Below are positions 1-64,000 of a DNA stretch of 64,000 nt, piece after piece. Each line of letters begins with the position of its first letter. Positions within the stretch are counted from its first letter, which is position 1. Under the pieces are notes generated by a model. It saw only the letters and a program-made list of their open reading frames with translations. It ran no database searches and was not told the DNA's origin. A program made the translations under genes and the position numbers. The stretch covers positions 16,569,585 to 16,633,584 of the forward strand of contig JAZBQD010000019.1 of assembly GCA_036583965.1 (NCBI GenBank), given 5' to 3'. The DNA is from Prunella strophiata. Taxonomy: Eukaryota > Chordata > Aves > Passeriformes > Prunellidae.

Positions 1-3000
1 GGTTTGAAGAGCACAATTTGTTTTGCTGTAACATTCTTCTGGTGAGTGGCTGTGCCAGTTCCCATAGGTTTCCAGTTTCTGGTCAGCCATTCATCACTGA
101 ACTAATTCATGGTACTCTGAGACAAACAGGTTTGTCAGAGTAATTCAATGCCTCTACCAAAGTATGTTTAAACAATGATGCAGAGCCATTTTAATAAGTT
201 TTGTGAAAAACTGCTACTAAAACAGAATAAAATAGTCCTTACTGCAGCATTTAACATCATTGTCATTCCAGATTTTGCAGTGGAGCTCACATAGTTCCTT
301 TTCATGTTTTATAGTGGAACTCCTTGTCAAGGTTTTGTACTTTACTGAGATGAAGGGTGTAAACACTGTCTTTGTAGATAAAATAGTGCTTGTGCTACAT
401 TTTTCTGATTGTAGTGTCCCTTAAAATTTCATTGGAAGCTGTTTCTAGGAATCAGACTTGTTCTAAACCACCGAGGAGGGAGGGCTCAGCATGCTTTGAG
501 TGCTGCTGGTACTCAGTAGGTGCAACAACATTATAAATTTTTTTATAATCCATATCTTCTGAAATACTAATAATCTTTATTTCTCCAGAGCAGTGCAGCC
601 CAGATGTGCTGGATGGGAGGTGTTGCTGTTCTTTGCAGCCTGAGGCTTGAATTTCTCTTGCCTGGAGCAATTTTTTTGGGGATTTACCTTCCCCTCCTCT
701 GCTTCCAGCTCATAAGGGTTGCTCTGCTGTTGTTTTGTGATCTGGTTGATAGGGAGCTCCAAGTCACTTGATACTTCATATTGAGTTTCCCTCCATTATG
801 TTGCTTAAATAATAAACCTGAGCTCTGCTTGTGGAGGTAAGGGATATGAGCCACGTGTGAGGCAGCTTGGAAATTGCTGAGAACCATACATGCCAGCCAC
901 CTTTGTGTGCCCTTCAAGGACACTGAAAAATTAGTATGATTTAAAAATTATGCTAGCAATAAAGAAGGGGGTTGCTAGTATGCATGGTTCTGCTTTTTCT
1001 ACCTATAGCCAAGGCAGCTCCTTGTGTTTGGGGGCCCTTGCTGACTTTGAGTCTTTTGTGACCATTTTTTAAGGTTTTCCTCTGTAAATACAAGGTCTTG
1101 AAAGTTGCTTTTTCTTTCAGCTATAAATGAGGCTTTTGTCTGAACATATGATAGATTGACATCCTCTCCCAGGAAAACTCTAAACATCATGGCTTAGAAG
1201 GAAACTGTATTTTGTTGATATAAAAAAACAAACAAACAAACAAAAAAAACTGGCGTAGTAGTGTTAGAAGTTATTTTATCCGAAATGTTAGCAATAACGT
1301 AGTGACACAGCTTATGTCTGTTTCTCTCACAGCATAAGAGAATTTTTTAGGATGCAGCAGCATCCTTCACATTTTTTTCTCTTATCATGGATATTTCCAG
1401 GGTGTTGTATGCTTTGAGTGTGCTGTGGCTACTGATCAGTACTGATGAAGAGAAGTATAAAATGTGGGGATAAGTCTTCTCTTAAAACAGTATCATTACT
1501 TAACTGAGTTTTCTGTATCAGAAGCTCACCATTGCTGCTTAACATTGGAAGCTGTCTGCTGGGGCTGTAGGGAAAGAACGCTTAAAGTGAGCTCTGTGGT
1601 ATGAGGCTGCTGGGGAGCAGAAGGGTAAAGCTCTGCTGAGTTAATTAATGTTAACAGTTATGAGTTATCTGCAAGATTCACAGTAGATTACACAGATTGC
1701 ATTAAGCAGGGTTAATCAGTCCTTTCAGGTATTAAAGGAGCACTGTTAAGCGCTGGCAAGACTGAAAGTGCTTCTTGAGAGTTTGCATGAGCAAGTATGC
1801 ATATGTGTGTGAATGCACAGCCTGGATTACCATTGATAAGTAAATTTTGCCTAGCAGCTACCACACAGGGATATTGGCTATTTCCTGTTCTGTGTATAGG
1901 TGAAATTGTAGCAGCTGTTGGGACTTGTTCCTTTTATCTATTTTTGGTCATAATTCTCTTTTTGTGAAATATTTCTCCTGCTGTGCAGTAAGGAGATCTT
2001 TTTTGTCCTGTGATGTTAACTGCTGTTTGAATTGTGGACTCAGTGTGGCTTCATGGCTTTTCAGCATTAATTTTTAATGGCTTTCTCTTGCACATCTGTG
2101 AAATAGGATGTAGAAGGTGAGTGGGGTTTGTAAGTATGTAGAGGGTGAATTCATCATAAGGAAGAATTTGATAATTGCAGATGTAAAATCTTAATGTAGC
2201 ACAGCAACTTGTGTTATGATTTTCCATATTTGTTCAAAATGTTTGTGTGTTTTTTTTTTTAAAGCAAGTGTTACAACAACTATTTTTTGGTGTAAATTCT
2301 CAGACTCGGGGTAAGTTGGATAACTGACCTGACCCTGAAAGACTAACGTTAAATTTTATCAAATATACAACTTGTCACAGGGGTTTTTCAGCCTTTTAGC
2401 AGCCTTTAGAAGCCTTTTCAGTGTTGTGTGTTTAGGAAGCCAGCTTGTTGCTGTGTGGTGTGGGGTAAGACTCCTGATGCTCTTGCTGTTGAGCCGTGGG
2501 GACTCCAAATGATTGAATGTGGGGGACAGTCTCGCATATAGCAGATCAGGTGGGGCTTCCAGAAGGATTTTGCCTGTTACAGGTCTGAGCATTTATAATA
2601 ATCCAGAGTAATAGGCGGGAGAAATAGCAGAATCACACAGTACACAAAACTCAGTATGTGTACATGTATACAGATATATATATATGTGTATCCATTTCTT
2701 GTTAGAGGACAGTATTTCTGTTACTATGGGATGCCCAGAAGGCAGGGGCAGCAAATGAACTTACGTGAGATGGGGATGGCACAGGAGAGGGCAAGTCCCC
2801 CGGTGTCCTGGGCTGCCCCAGGTCCCCTCCTGGTCCCGCTCGCTTTGGGTGGGTGCTGAGCACTCAGCATCGTGGAGCACCATCGCCTTTTGTCCTGGTA
2901 GCTCCAGGCTGGCAGTTTGCAAAGGGATCAGATGCAGTGAGGGGTCTCCAGTGGGCTGGGACTGATACCGAGCTCCTCTGGCACCAAGTTGGGCCAATGA

Positions 3001-6000
3001 AGGGAGGCTGTGCCTGGCAGCTTGACCCGGTAATTGCCGTGGTTTGCGCCTGACCTGGCTTTCCCGAGGTGTAAATTGCTGGCAGTAAACTCTGTGAACA
3101 GCCCAGTGTCAGCTGTAAATAACTGCGTTTCCTCTCCGTAGGTACCCGTACCCCCGCTCCGAGGGGGACGCAGTAACTTTCCAGATAGAAAGGTTGTTTG
3201 CCTTTGAAAACAAATGAACGTAGAAAATCTAGAAAGGGAACGATGGGAGCCCAGAGGCTATTTTGAGGACACGGCTTCCTTTTCATTCCCTCTCATTTTA
3301 TTTACTGCTTGATTCCGTGGTCATCTTTCTTTTTCTCTTTTTTTTTTTTTTTCCTTCTGTTGTAAATGCGACTCAGTACTAATGGTAAAACTGATGATTA
3401 TCACGGTGGATGCTTGGGAGTGTTTTCCTTCCGAAGGGTGCTTGGGTTACCTCGAGAAAGTCACGTAAAATTTATTGCAGCTTCTCCACCTGTACAGTGC
3501 AAGAAGCGTTGATGGTCTTGAAAATTCCCTCCATGTTCTCTGCCTGGGGCAATCTGCTAGCTATAAAGAGAAACACCACTGTAGTTTGTGCATGGGAGAC
3601 CCATCTGATCTGGCTTGAAGCTTTTCCCTTTACTCCTCTTAAGAAAAAAATTTGAGACTGTTGCTACAGTGGCAAAGCACCTGGTGAGGGATGTGTGGGT
3701 GTTTGTTGAACTTGTTACTATTGGGTAAATCAAATTATAGTGATAATGTAATGATGCTTTGAAGTAATGATGTGTTGAATATAAATTCTGCTTCAGAGTA
3801 GCTGGAAAGCTTATAAAATTAACCTGCAGTGATACCTGTTAGAGGTTTTTTAGGAGTATTTGAGAGGTCTATGCCTGAACTGCAAGAACTCTCTCTGCAT
3901 TAATGGTATTTAAGTTTTTAGTGCCCCTCAGTAAGTGGTTGGTAATGGGAGTTTGCTTACAAGAGAACATCAGGAGGTTGTAGCAGAAAGCACCTAACAT
4001 AATCAAATGTTTAGCAAGTACCGACTCCTGGTTTTGTTTCAACCTACAGACCTCACCAGTAAAAGCTTCCCCAGTCACCTCATTTGTCCCATAGCACCAT
4101 ACTGTTGGATCAGGCATCCTTGTAGGGTAGAGCAGCTTGTTCCCTATACCTTCTTCTCTTCAGACCAGCTGGGAACTTCCCTCTTTTGTAAATCCAACCT
4201 GGTTTTTTTCATGGTTGTCTGCAAATGCCTCAAGGACCTCTCCTGCCCAGGCTGCATTCTCTGTTGCAGTTAGATAATAAGCTGATGGCATAGTGACTGT
4301 GGGCATGCTTCCTGAAACATTAATTTGCTGTCCAATTCTAGGCTGCATGTAAGCTGCCCAAACACAAGTTTCAAGCTTGTGTGGAGACTCATAGTTAACA
4401 ATCTTTAAAATTAGCTTTTGGAAATTAGTTTAATTTAAACTTAATTGATTGTTTTTTCCCTTCATATTTATAAACATGCTAGGTGAAAAAAGTAGGACAA
4501 CTGCTGACACATTAGTTGCTCAGTTCTCTAACAGGTACTCCTCAAGCACTGTCAAAACAGTTTTCTTCACTGAAAGAAAAAAAACTTCTGGAAATGTTGT
4601 TTTTCCTGAGTTAGAGACAAAGATTTTCATGCATTTCAAAGTGATCTTAACAATAACCTAAATGTTTATCCCATTAAATTCCTGTTGATCATCACTTCTT
4701 GAATACTGTCCATGTATTTACAGTTTCTCAGTTTCTAGGTGTTATTTTCTGTGTTTCCCCAGTGCTACCCATTCGGTTTTCTGGAGATGGTTTACCAGTG
4801 TAACATTAATTAAATCTTGTTTGTTCAGGGAGTATTATCCTGGAAAGACTGAGCATGTTTGTGCTTGTTTCTGAGCTTTTAACTACCTTGTATTTGAGCA
4901 GCTCTGAGGATGTTTGGATGCAGTGAAGGCAAAGCATGGCACCTTTTGCTAATGAGAAATATTTTTCTCTGTGAGCTCTGACCCCATGGCAGTCAAGATG
5001 GCTGAGACAGTAGGATGTTACTCAGCATTAGTAAGAGTGGCAGGGTAAAGCAACTTGTTTCTTTTGGGGACTGAGGGGTAGATCAAAGGTTTTTCGTGAG
5101 TTCCTGCTTCAAACAGGACATAAGGTAATAGAAGTAAAACAAACAAAGTTGACTGCTACCAGTCTGATACTCCTTAGTCACTGATGAAATTTGACTCATA
5201 CATTCACATTAAAGTCATTTGCATCTGCTAGGCCTTCTGTTTACTACTAAAATACTTTTCATAATACTAGAAATCATGAAATTATCCCCTTTTTTGTCCC
5301 CTCTCTGCTTTATTTTTTCTAATTTGACAGATTTATTTTCATATTTAGACTTCAGCCTTGATTTGGCTTTTCAGTGTTTGCACTAGAAAAGCCTCAAAAT
5401 TATTCCTGTTACACATGCTCCTGTGCCCTCACAGGAGTAAGGGTTTGTTTTAGAGTTTTCCCCAAGAAAACACATTCTTTTTCAACCAATATTTGTACTA
5501 ATAAATTACTTGATACTTGCAAAAAGTATATGTCTGTGCTACCTAGCTCCTGCTCATTATTCATCTTTGGGAAAGTAGTATTACTGTAATGTGTAACTGA
5601 TATTCCTACATCTTCCCATCTCTGACTCCTTTATTCCTCTACTTTTGGCTGCTGCTTTTTCAGGAATTGTCATAATTGTCAGTCTAGTGATCACCCTACT
5701 TCCTTAGAGTCTTGGCAGTTTTTCAGAGCCTGGACCCCCATTGCAGTGTTGAAGTTGCAATACAAATCTTTAGTTCTAAACCTCTCTTAAGTTAGCCTCA
5801 CAACTTGCCACATACTTGCCTTGGGTTAATTAAGTTTGGTCTTTTTCATGGCAGTATAGCAATTGTGTTAAGAAATTCAGTGTATTTTATGTGAACTGGT
5901 ATCATGTGGCCAATTAAGTGTTTATTGTGTATGTTTAATGTAAACACATAAGCCCCCCAAGTTTTAGAAATGCTTGTAATGTGAGAAATGGCAAAAAATA

Positions 6001-9000
6001 GGTCTTACACATAGTCTTTCTTAGAGAAGCTTTTATTGTGTTGGTGTTTGTTGCTTGATAACAAGCTGTATTTTAATATAATTGTTTTCACTCCAGTGAT
6101 CAAGGGCAGTGGAGCACAGTTTGTACCTCTGAGCTCTGCGTGGCTAATGTGTTTTGGTATCAGGCTTCAGTGTTAAGCTTAAATATAATTGCTCAGTTTT
6201 AAAGTTTGATGTGAAATTTTTTGATTATCCTAATAAAATATGCCCATTGTATGGGAAAAACTGACTTCCTTTTAAAACAAGTGAGCGTGCGTGGTGCTGA
6301 GTTTCAGGGAATTCAGCGGTGCTTTAAGTCTATGGCCTGTGGTGGTTTTTTGTGTTAAGGTGAATTCGGTCCTTAGAGACCACTGCAGATTAGCTGGAAG
6401 TGTGTTCAACAGATGGAGTGCATTTTAGCTAGTTAGATTTGTAATGTCAAGTGACAAGCCTTTAACACAGAGCATTGCATGCTCCCTGTTACTGCCTAAA
6501 CCACCGCAGGACAAATCTAAGATGAAATAAAATAGAAGTCAGGAGTAATTTGTCAGGACACTATTACAAACATGCATAGTCACTTGCACATGATTTGAAA
6601 AGAGAAGTTGAGGATAAATCAAATAGGCTGTTTATTTGCAGCAAAAGTAGGTAAATTAGTCAAAGGTGCTGCTGGCAATAAAAGCAGGGAAACACAGCGC
6701 TCCACAATTGGATTTTCTCCTCTCTAGGTCAAATCAATATTGCCACTAGCCACAACCATAGAGCTGTATGTTTTATTAACACAGATGATTCAACCTGGAG
6801 TTAGTGAAACTAGGATAAAAAAATCCACTGCTATGCATTTCATTGTTCAGGAGTAAATGTACTTTTGTATTTAGATTGATTAAAAAAAAAAAAAATTGTG
6901 TGACTGATGTGTGTCAGCTTCTCCATTATTTATTCCACTAAACTAGAAATAAAACTAATTGTCCTAATATCTAAATGCTTTTTACATATCTAAAAGTAAC
7001 TTTATTTAAATACACATAGATTTTTTTTTTTTTTGTTGGTGTGTGTGTGTGATATGTACAATGTGCATTGTGAACAATTTCATCTTGAAGCAAAATGTAT
7101 TTATGAGGACTTGTTTTGCTTCCCATGCCCTCTGATATTTGGAGTGATGTAGTTCTCTCCAGCATGGATAAGTTGATTTAGCCGGTTCATAGAGCAGTGA
7201 GAATGTACACCATGGATCATATTATAGCCACAGAATGTAATTTTCATTTCCTTCCTCCATTGCTTGGTACTTTTTTTTTTCCCCCTTGTTACTGGCTTAC
7301 TGATACCTGGGTATATGTAACAAGCTCTTTGTTCCAGGGATGTCTCACTGGTTGTACAGCTCCAGTGGATGAGATTTTGCTCCTGGATGGAACCTCTGCT
7401 CTACCTGAATACAAATAACAAAACCTGAGCAATAGCAATGAATTGGGTTATGCCTGGGTCCTTCTAGGTATTTTGAGAGGTTTTATATAATAGTCTATTA
7501 TATGCCATCCAAATCTCATATGTGTAATTTTAAAAAATAGAATCTGATCTTACATGGTGTATTTACACACTGATTACAGTTTTGTCATTTAGTTGATTTT
7601 CTGCACCCTGCACAGACTGAGCACAATTAAGAGTAGGTATGATTCCTTCACATCCCCTCCCACTGAGCTTCCAGTCTACAATTGTCAGAACTGATTATTT
7701 TCAGCAGATGAGGCCACAGTTATTTTAGTGGCTTTTGGGTTTCCACTTGAAGGGTCTTTAGAAATGTGCTTTGTAATTTGCTGGTTTTCAGAAGAAAAAA
7801 AAAATCCATTTAAAGACAGCTAATCCTTTAGTCCATCACATAATGAGTACAATTGTTCCAGAGATGAGCAAAGTTCTTAATCAAATTTTGTCATGTATAT
7901 AATGTGTTGGCAGGGAAATAGTACTGAGTCACATATATGGTGTCATCAGGCATGCTTGCATGGTAAGATGTACATGAAAAACATGTCAATAAAACATTTG
8001 TGTTTCACTTCTTTGTAATTTCTGGCAACAACTTGTTTCATCTTGTCTAATCTTCTGTAAGACCCTGCCATACAGCTCACAGAATCTTGCTATGATTTCT
8101 CTGACACCATTAATAACTCCTCAGGTAATTACAGCAACCTCCCCAACCTTTATGAAGTTTATATCTATAGGAAGACAATGTGTTTTATTTTAAAGCTTGT
8201 TGATTAGCCTGTTTGCTCTTCGTTAGAATTCTGATTCCAGAAAAACTTGTCTTTGATTATCCCTTGGAGTGTGCTTTGCCTGGGAAATGCAGCTCCCAGC
8301 CTTTGTGACAGCATCCAAAGGGCCCTTAAACTGTGTAGGGGCAAAGCTGCCACCCCATCCTGCTGCTAGGAGGTGTTGGGCTGGTGCAGATGGCCACTGA
8401 CCCCTTAGAGACCTTCTCTAAGGATTCAGTGTTTCACCAAATGTTTCCCACTCCAAGGAAGTTTGTGAGATCAGATCCATACTGAGGTTATCAGAGTAAG
8501 GTGTTGGCTGTCCTGCACAGATAGGACTCTTCTGAGCTTTCCTCCTCTGTTGGCCTGAGTTGCAGATAAAATGTAAGGCAAATTCCCTGGCTGGGTACTG
8601 TTTGCTTTTGCTGGTATAAATAAAGCTGATGATGGTTTTTCCTCATGGGCATTTTAAGTAGGAAAGCACCATTTGGCTTCCAGTCAGCTGGGCAATTAGC
8701 ATTTTATAGCTAAGCAATATACTTAAATGGAATTGCTTGGCTTGAGCATTGAATTACAATGACTGTTAGACTGCCTCCCTCTTTACATAATTTATTTAGT
8801 ACTGGCTTCTTGTTTAGGATTCAGGCAGAGGTTAATTTAATTCTGCATGAGAAACTAGTAGTTACTCCACATTAATGCTATGCTGTATGGTAATGCAGGG
8901 GAAGGTTTTTGCGTAAAGCTTGTGTTTGCTGGGTCTCTCAGCCATGGAAAGGACAATTTTACCTACTCCTTTCCTAGCAATTCATTCATTGCAAGAGCTG

Positions 9001-12000
9001 ATGGCACACTCAAATTGGGACTACAAAAGTGCCTCCAAGAATAATACCTTCAGACAGCATTTTATTCCATGCTGTTTTTGCATGTGTATTTTTAAGAAGC
9101 AAATATGTATTGAAGTATAGTATGGACCAAGGAGACTTTGTTCCTACAAAATTACAAGAGACCCACTTAACCTGTTACAGGTAAATAGAATGTTAATATG
9201 TGACCATGGAGACTTGAGAGGGAGAGCTTCTGCTGCATCTCTGCTGAGGATCTAATGCAAAGAGCAAACATCAGGTGTGTGTGATCTTGGAGGGATAAAA
9301 AGAGGATGTAGAATATGCCTCAGCACTCCAGGAACAATTAGAAACTTTCAGATGGAGGGAATGAATGTGTTTATTCATGCGTTTAGTAAGCCTAAATGCT
9401 TAATTTAGTGCTTAGAATTTTATCCTTAATCTTGTATGTGTCTTGATTTTTCCTAAGGCCCTTGACTGTTAGAATCAATGTGGGGGAATTTTGGCTTTAT
9501 TTTGTCTTAAGCTTCTTTTTAAAAAAGTGATTGCAAAGAGCTTGCAAATGTCAAGCAAGTTCATAGCAGTGGCTTAGACACCAGAAGGCTGCTGAGAGGA
9601 AGAGAGCATTTATATTTATGCTTAACCTTAGGATTTGTAGGTAACTCACTGATGTTTCTAGGTGTACCAGTCCTGGAGTGCCTAGGTGCTTTCAGCAAAG
9701 CTCACCTCGGGTTTAGGCAGTATTCCTGTTGTTGCTGGGGCACCATGATTGTCCCAGCTGGCTTCAGGCTCCGTGTCTGTGTGAGCAAGCACAGCAGTCA
9801 AGGTCTGAACACCCAGTGTGACCTTCCCTTGAAAAGCCCTCCCTGGCAATACAGGGTCAGGTAACTGCTTGCTCAAACCTCTGTGGGCTTTTTCTACCAA
9901 GTTTGGGTGCCTGACTCAAGGAGTGTAAGACTTGGCTGCTGATCCTTCTATTTTGTGGTCATGGTGTTGGAGGTACTACCTAGAAGTATCCGTTCTTGCA
10001 GCCATTGCTGCTGTCAAAAGACATTGGACAAATCTCCTCAAGCTTAAAATATCCTGATCTTTGGGTGAGGAACATTTCAGAAACCTACAGGCTCAGTGCA
10101 CTGAGCACTAACAGGGGTTTGTTTTGTTTCCTTAAATAACATTTCTGATACCAGCATTACTTTTTCACGGAAATCTTATTAGCAACAAAAAAGAAATAAA
10201 AAAGACAAACCGTAGTCTGAGGGAGGTGATTGCTGACTTGCAGCAGCTGGCTTCTGAGTTGGTTAAGCTGTAAATCTGGCAACTCAGTTTCTAATGGTTT
10301 TAATAATCTGGGAAATTTTTACCATGTGTTGTTGTTGTAACCTTTACTGTTTTAACTAAGCTTTAGTTGTGCTGTAAAAATGATTAAAAGGCTTCTCACT
10401 GGAGGAATTAGACTTTTTGCTTGTACAGTTGCTCTCCAGGGTACTCTGGGTTGCTGTGGGCTATTTAAAATGTTTGAAAACCCTGTTTCCCTCTCCAGCA
10501 GCTCCTGCCTGGATGTGTTGCCCCTAGCCATGCTGGTTTCCTGAGGCAGAAGGACACACACACCCCATCTCTGCCTCTGCTGTGGAGGCTCACAGCTCTG
10601 ATTTCAAGCATAGCTGCATCCTTTATATGTGATACAGTAATATAACTTGCTGCCCCTGTGGGGAAATGGGTCAGTTCATCTACCATTCCTTTTCTTATCC
10701 AGGTTTCAGCAGTGTGTCCTGGTTTACCCAGTACCCAGAGTTGCTGTGCCCTGGGGCATGGCTGGGTCCTTGGGGCCCTTTGATTCTCAGTGCCAGTTCA
10801 CAGGCTGGAAACAGCCCAGTTCCCTGCCTGAAGTCAGAGTTTGGCTTCATGGGGTCTTCAAGGAGGAATGATAAGATGTGAGGGGAGCTGAGAGGCCAGG
10901 CTGAGGCACAGCATTTTACTTGAGTAAAATGTTTTTATTGTGTAATAATCTCTGTTATTGCTGCTTCAGAGAAGGAAAATGGGAAAGCATTGATAAATGA
11001 TAGAAGTTGAAGAATTCCTGATTTGCTCTTGGGTGGGGGGGATGTTAGTTCTATTTCCAGATGTGGGATTTTGTGCAGTCAACCTGACACATGGTCACAT
11101 TATCCCAGTCAGTCACTGAGTGTCAGCTGAGCTTCACTGACTTTCTGGGGTTTCAGTCTGGACAAAATCTGAGTTAAATTCATCGGTGTAGGAGCTTTCC
11201 CTTGACGCATTTTATCTCACGCTTGTGGCTGTGTGGGTGGAGGGTTCACTGGTGCATTGGCTCACAGATGATAGTGTATTAAAATGAAGTAACTCTGTTT
11301 CTCTGACTTGCTTTCCTGAGCTTGAAAATGGACAGCAGTGGCATTGACCTTCCTTTATAAAGTGTTGAGATCTGCTGGTGAGCTGCAGCACTAAGTCAGG
11401 TGTTATCATCACAAGCACTAATCTGAAGGCAAAGGCTTTTAGAATAATACAGATAATTATCTGTTTAAATATTTTACTTTAAAAATAAATGGGTCAGAGT
11501 ATCACCTCTTGCAACAATCAGACTCTTTCAATCTGAATTAACAAATCACTCTTCCAGGCTTGGGGCCATTTCATCTTCTATTCAGTGACTGTCAGATTCT
11601 TGCCAGAAGATACTGAGCTCAGACAATTATGAGGGAGTTCAGTCATGGTTGTGTTGGGTGGCATACTCAAATAATTTTGCAGGAGGAGCTCATGGGAACG
11701 TTAACAGCATAAAGGTTAGCAGTAATGTCTTTTTTGTCTGCCAGTTAAATAGTCAGTGATCTGATGCTTACACAAAGGCAACGCAAATTCCTTATGCATT
11801 CCTGCCTCAGTGCTGCTCCACGTGCTGGGTGACTGGAAGCTGAATTCTTTCTCCTCTTTTTTTTGCCATGGAAATTGCTGGTTAAAGCTCAATACTTCAG
11901 TATAGGCAAAGTCTGATTTTTTTTGTTTAAGGCCTCAGTGCCATGCTGTGTTGTCATAGCACAGGTTGCAGTCCAGCCATGTACTCTTACATCCAATAGA

Positions 12001-13567
12001 TTTTGCACCTGTTTCAGTAAACAAAGTTTGTTTGATGTGTCTCAAATGCCCAAACTAGAAAATGCATTTGGCTAATGAGTCAGTGAATGTTTGGTCTGCG
12101 TTAGCCAAGCTTCACATTACATAAAGGACTATAGAATCTTTTTCCTTAACAGCTCCAGAAATCCTATTAGCTGTGACACAGATATTTCTACTTTATCCAA
12201 AAATGGAACTGACAAAGAGTATGTTTTGGTATGGATCAGAAGAAAAAAATTAAATGTGTTCAAAACATTTTTTTAAAATATGCACTCTGCTTATCAAAGG
12301 CTGCAGGCTCTCTGAATTATTTCCTCCTTCAATCAGGCTTAATTTTCCTCCTGTGGTATAATTTTAAAAGCAGAGAAATAACAATGGGTAGCTGGGAGGG
12401 GAAGTGTCTGGGTGAATGGGTGATTGTTTCAGGAAGTGTTTTTCTTTGCTGCGCTGTGGTGCTTTTTCCCCTGGTCTGAATGCTTTGCAAGTATCAATGC
12501 ATGTGCCCTTCCAGTGGCCATGGGGTAGTCTGGGAAGTGGAGACAAGCCGGAAAAAGGCACCTGCCAAACATTTGGTTGAGTTGCATCTGTGAACTTTTG
12601 TTTCCTGAATCTCAGAACAGCGTTTCAGTCATACAGCTGTTTTCCTCCCAGGCTTTTTATGTGGAATAAAAACCTGCCCGCAAAATGTTTTATCCAGACC
12701 ATCACAAGTGGGGGTGCTGGTAAATGAAAGTCAAAGCAAACAACTGTACTGCTCTGGTCTTTGTTTCTGGGGTGCATAGCTGATTGATTACTGTACATGA
12801 TCCCCCTTTGCAATGTTTCAAACATTTTGCCTGCCCCAGGGCTTGTAGCCTCTCTTCCCCTTTAAGCCATTCTGTGATTTCAGAGCATCTTCAGACAGAT
12901 GGTTTGTCAGATATTGAACCTGATGTACCTCCCCTCTGTCATCTCCCCAAAAATAAAATGACCCTTAAGTATGTAATGAACATAATTTAATTCTGTTTTA
13001 CTCCTGATTAAAAACAATGCAAATAAATGTAGAACTTCATATCCAGTTTCTCTGGGCAGTGCCAGATGCCTGGTCAAGTGCTTTTCCCCACACCCACTTC
13101 CCCAGCTCATCCTTAAATTGTCAGACCCATGAAATAATTTGACCAATTATTTGAGTTACTCAGACTTCACAGAATGGCTTAGGTATGTTTGAACCAGCTG
13201 CATTTGTATGCCCTGAAACATGGCAGCAGCTGTATGTTGCACATCAGATGAATACAGGTCATGCCTGGGGTAAAGGCATGAATGATTGGTGTGCCTGGCA
13301 TGGTCATGCATTTACCCTGATTAGTGCCGTGGGACTCTTAAAGTTCCATATTAGCCACTGTTAAAAGAGGTGATTAGCATCAGGTTGCACAGCTAACATA
13401 CCCTATCTTCAAATAGTGATTTCCCTCTCAAGTGAGGCTTCCTTTTGTGACCTCTGACCTACCGATATGTTAAAAGCTTTGTAACTGATGGAGCTTTGTA
13501 TTCTTTATGGTGGGATTGATTTGGATTCCCTCACACTGAACTTTGTCTGTTGTTCTCTTTCATTTAG
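1..13567 (+). other. CCDC88C: 5' intron of CCDC88C (partial)
   Basis: No coding exon is recognised in these 13.6 kb. The stretch holds simple repeats: CAAA/A-rich 1222-1249, AT/GT 2674-2687, poly-T 3338-3352, poly-A 6882-6895, and T14 plus (GT)n 7021-7051. It also holds a GC/CpG-richer island at ~2790-3275. The open frames here are short or of no recognisable family, including a 140-codon minus-strand frame at 2864-3286. Enhancers are plausible in so long a 5' intron but cannot be shown from one sequence. Confidence 0.85.
2790..3275. other. CpG-richer intronic patch
   Basis: By eye about 19 CpGs fall between 2796 and 3272, whereas surrounding kilobases have very few. GC content is also clearly higher. 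There is no gene-like frame with recognisable homology. It could be an intronic regulatory element, an alternative promoter or an old insertion; nothing decides among these. Confidence 0.4.
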
Positions 13568-63785
<50,218 letters not shown>

Positions 63786-64000
63786 GTGTGTGTGCATTTG
63801 GTACAGCAGCTCGTAGTGCCAGGCAGGCTGCTCCATAGTTCCTGCAAGGCTGCTAGTGGCATTCAAGTACAAGACCAGAGCACTAATAGTTTCACTCCTA
63901 CTTTATCTGCTGAATGGTTTAATTGATGAGGTGTGGGGTTTACTGACTCTTGTAATGTCATCAACTTGGCAGAGCATATTTGAGTGTCAGTTCTTCAGTA
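63786..64000 (+). other. CCDC88C: CCDC88C intron after exon w23 (partial)
   Basis: It starts gtgtgtgtgc and runs to the window end. The gene's remaining exons lie beyond. Confidence 0.85.

Noticed and set aside
2864..3286. 140-codon minus-strand open frame
   Set aside because: It falls inside the GC-richer patch, where stops are rarer. The translation shows no known domain.
7021..7051. T-run plus GT repeat as a possible functional element
   Set aside because: An ordinary simple repeat with no associated structure.

Overview
The window is vertebrate nuclear DNA, almost certainly from a bird. It is AT-rich and CpG-poor, and its coding sequence is split into short exons with GT-AG introns. It carries CR1 LINE copies and an ERVL-type LTR of a form common in birds, and it has no bacterial-style gene packing. 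The species cannot be fixed from the sequence.

One gene accounts for the window: CCDC88C (Daple, 'Dvl-associating protein with a high frequency of leucines'), read on the + strand. I find 23 consecutive canonical exons from 13568 to 63785. They join in one reading frame with matching phases and give 1450 codons, which correspond to roughly residue 91 onward of the ~2028-residue human protein. The first three or so exons (start codon, first half of the HOOK domain, promoter) lie upstream of the window. The last exons (Galpha-binding GBA motif and C-terminal PDZ ligand) lie downstream. CCDC88C is preferred over its paralogue CCDC88A (Girdin) because of [40 protein letters not shown] and WIGARALVKFIKPKKE, which match Daple as I know it. 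This identification is from memory, not from a search.

Layout: 1-13567 is a large 5' intron. 13568-25101 holds four exons ending the HOOK domain. 25812-27237 holds a Pro/Ser linker and the first coiled coil. 33493-44606 is coiled coil, including one 1071-bp exon with a 31-residue repeat. 46779-58689 is more coiled coil. 59445-63785 starts the basic/Ser-rich C-terminal region. Insertions sit only in introns: a minus-strand CR1 at 13.7-14.3 kb, a solo ERVL LTR with 5-bp target duplication at 28.8-29.35 kb, and a plus-strand CR1 with decayed reverse transcriptase at 34.3-35.3 kb.

Points of most interest: (1) an apparently undescribed alternative last exon at 61261, phase-compatible with the preceding exon, that would end Daple with a new 58-residue basic/Ser-Pro tail and remove the GBA motif and PDZ ligand; (2) a one-base frame problem at the exon near 50.45 kb that forces use of the distal AG of a TAGGTAG tandem acceptor, while the proximal AG leads to an early stop; (3) a perfect-consensus GC-AG intron directly after an exon with a strong local CpG/GC spike; (4) a 31-residue periodicity in the big coiled-coil exon. 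No second gene, RNA gene or CRISPR was found.
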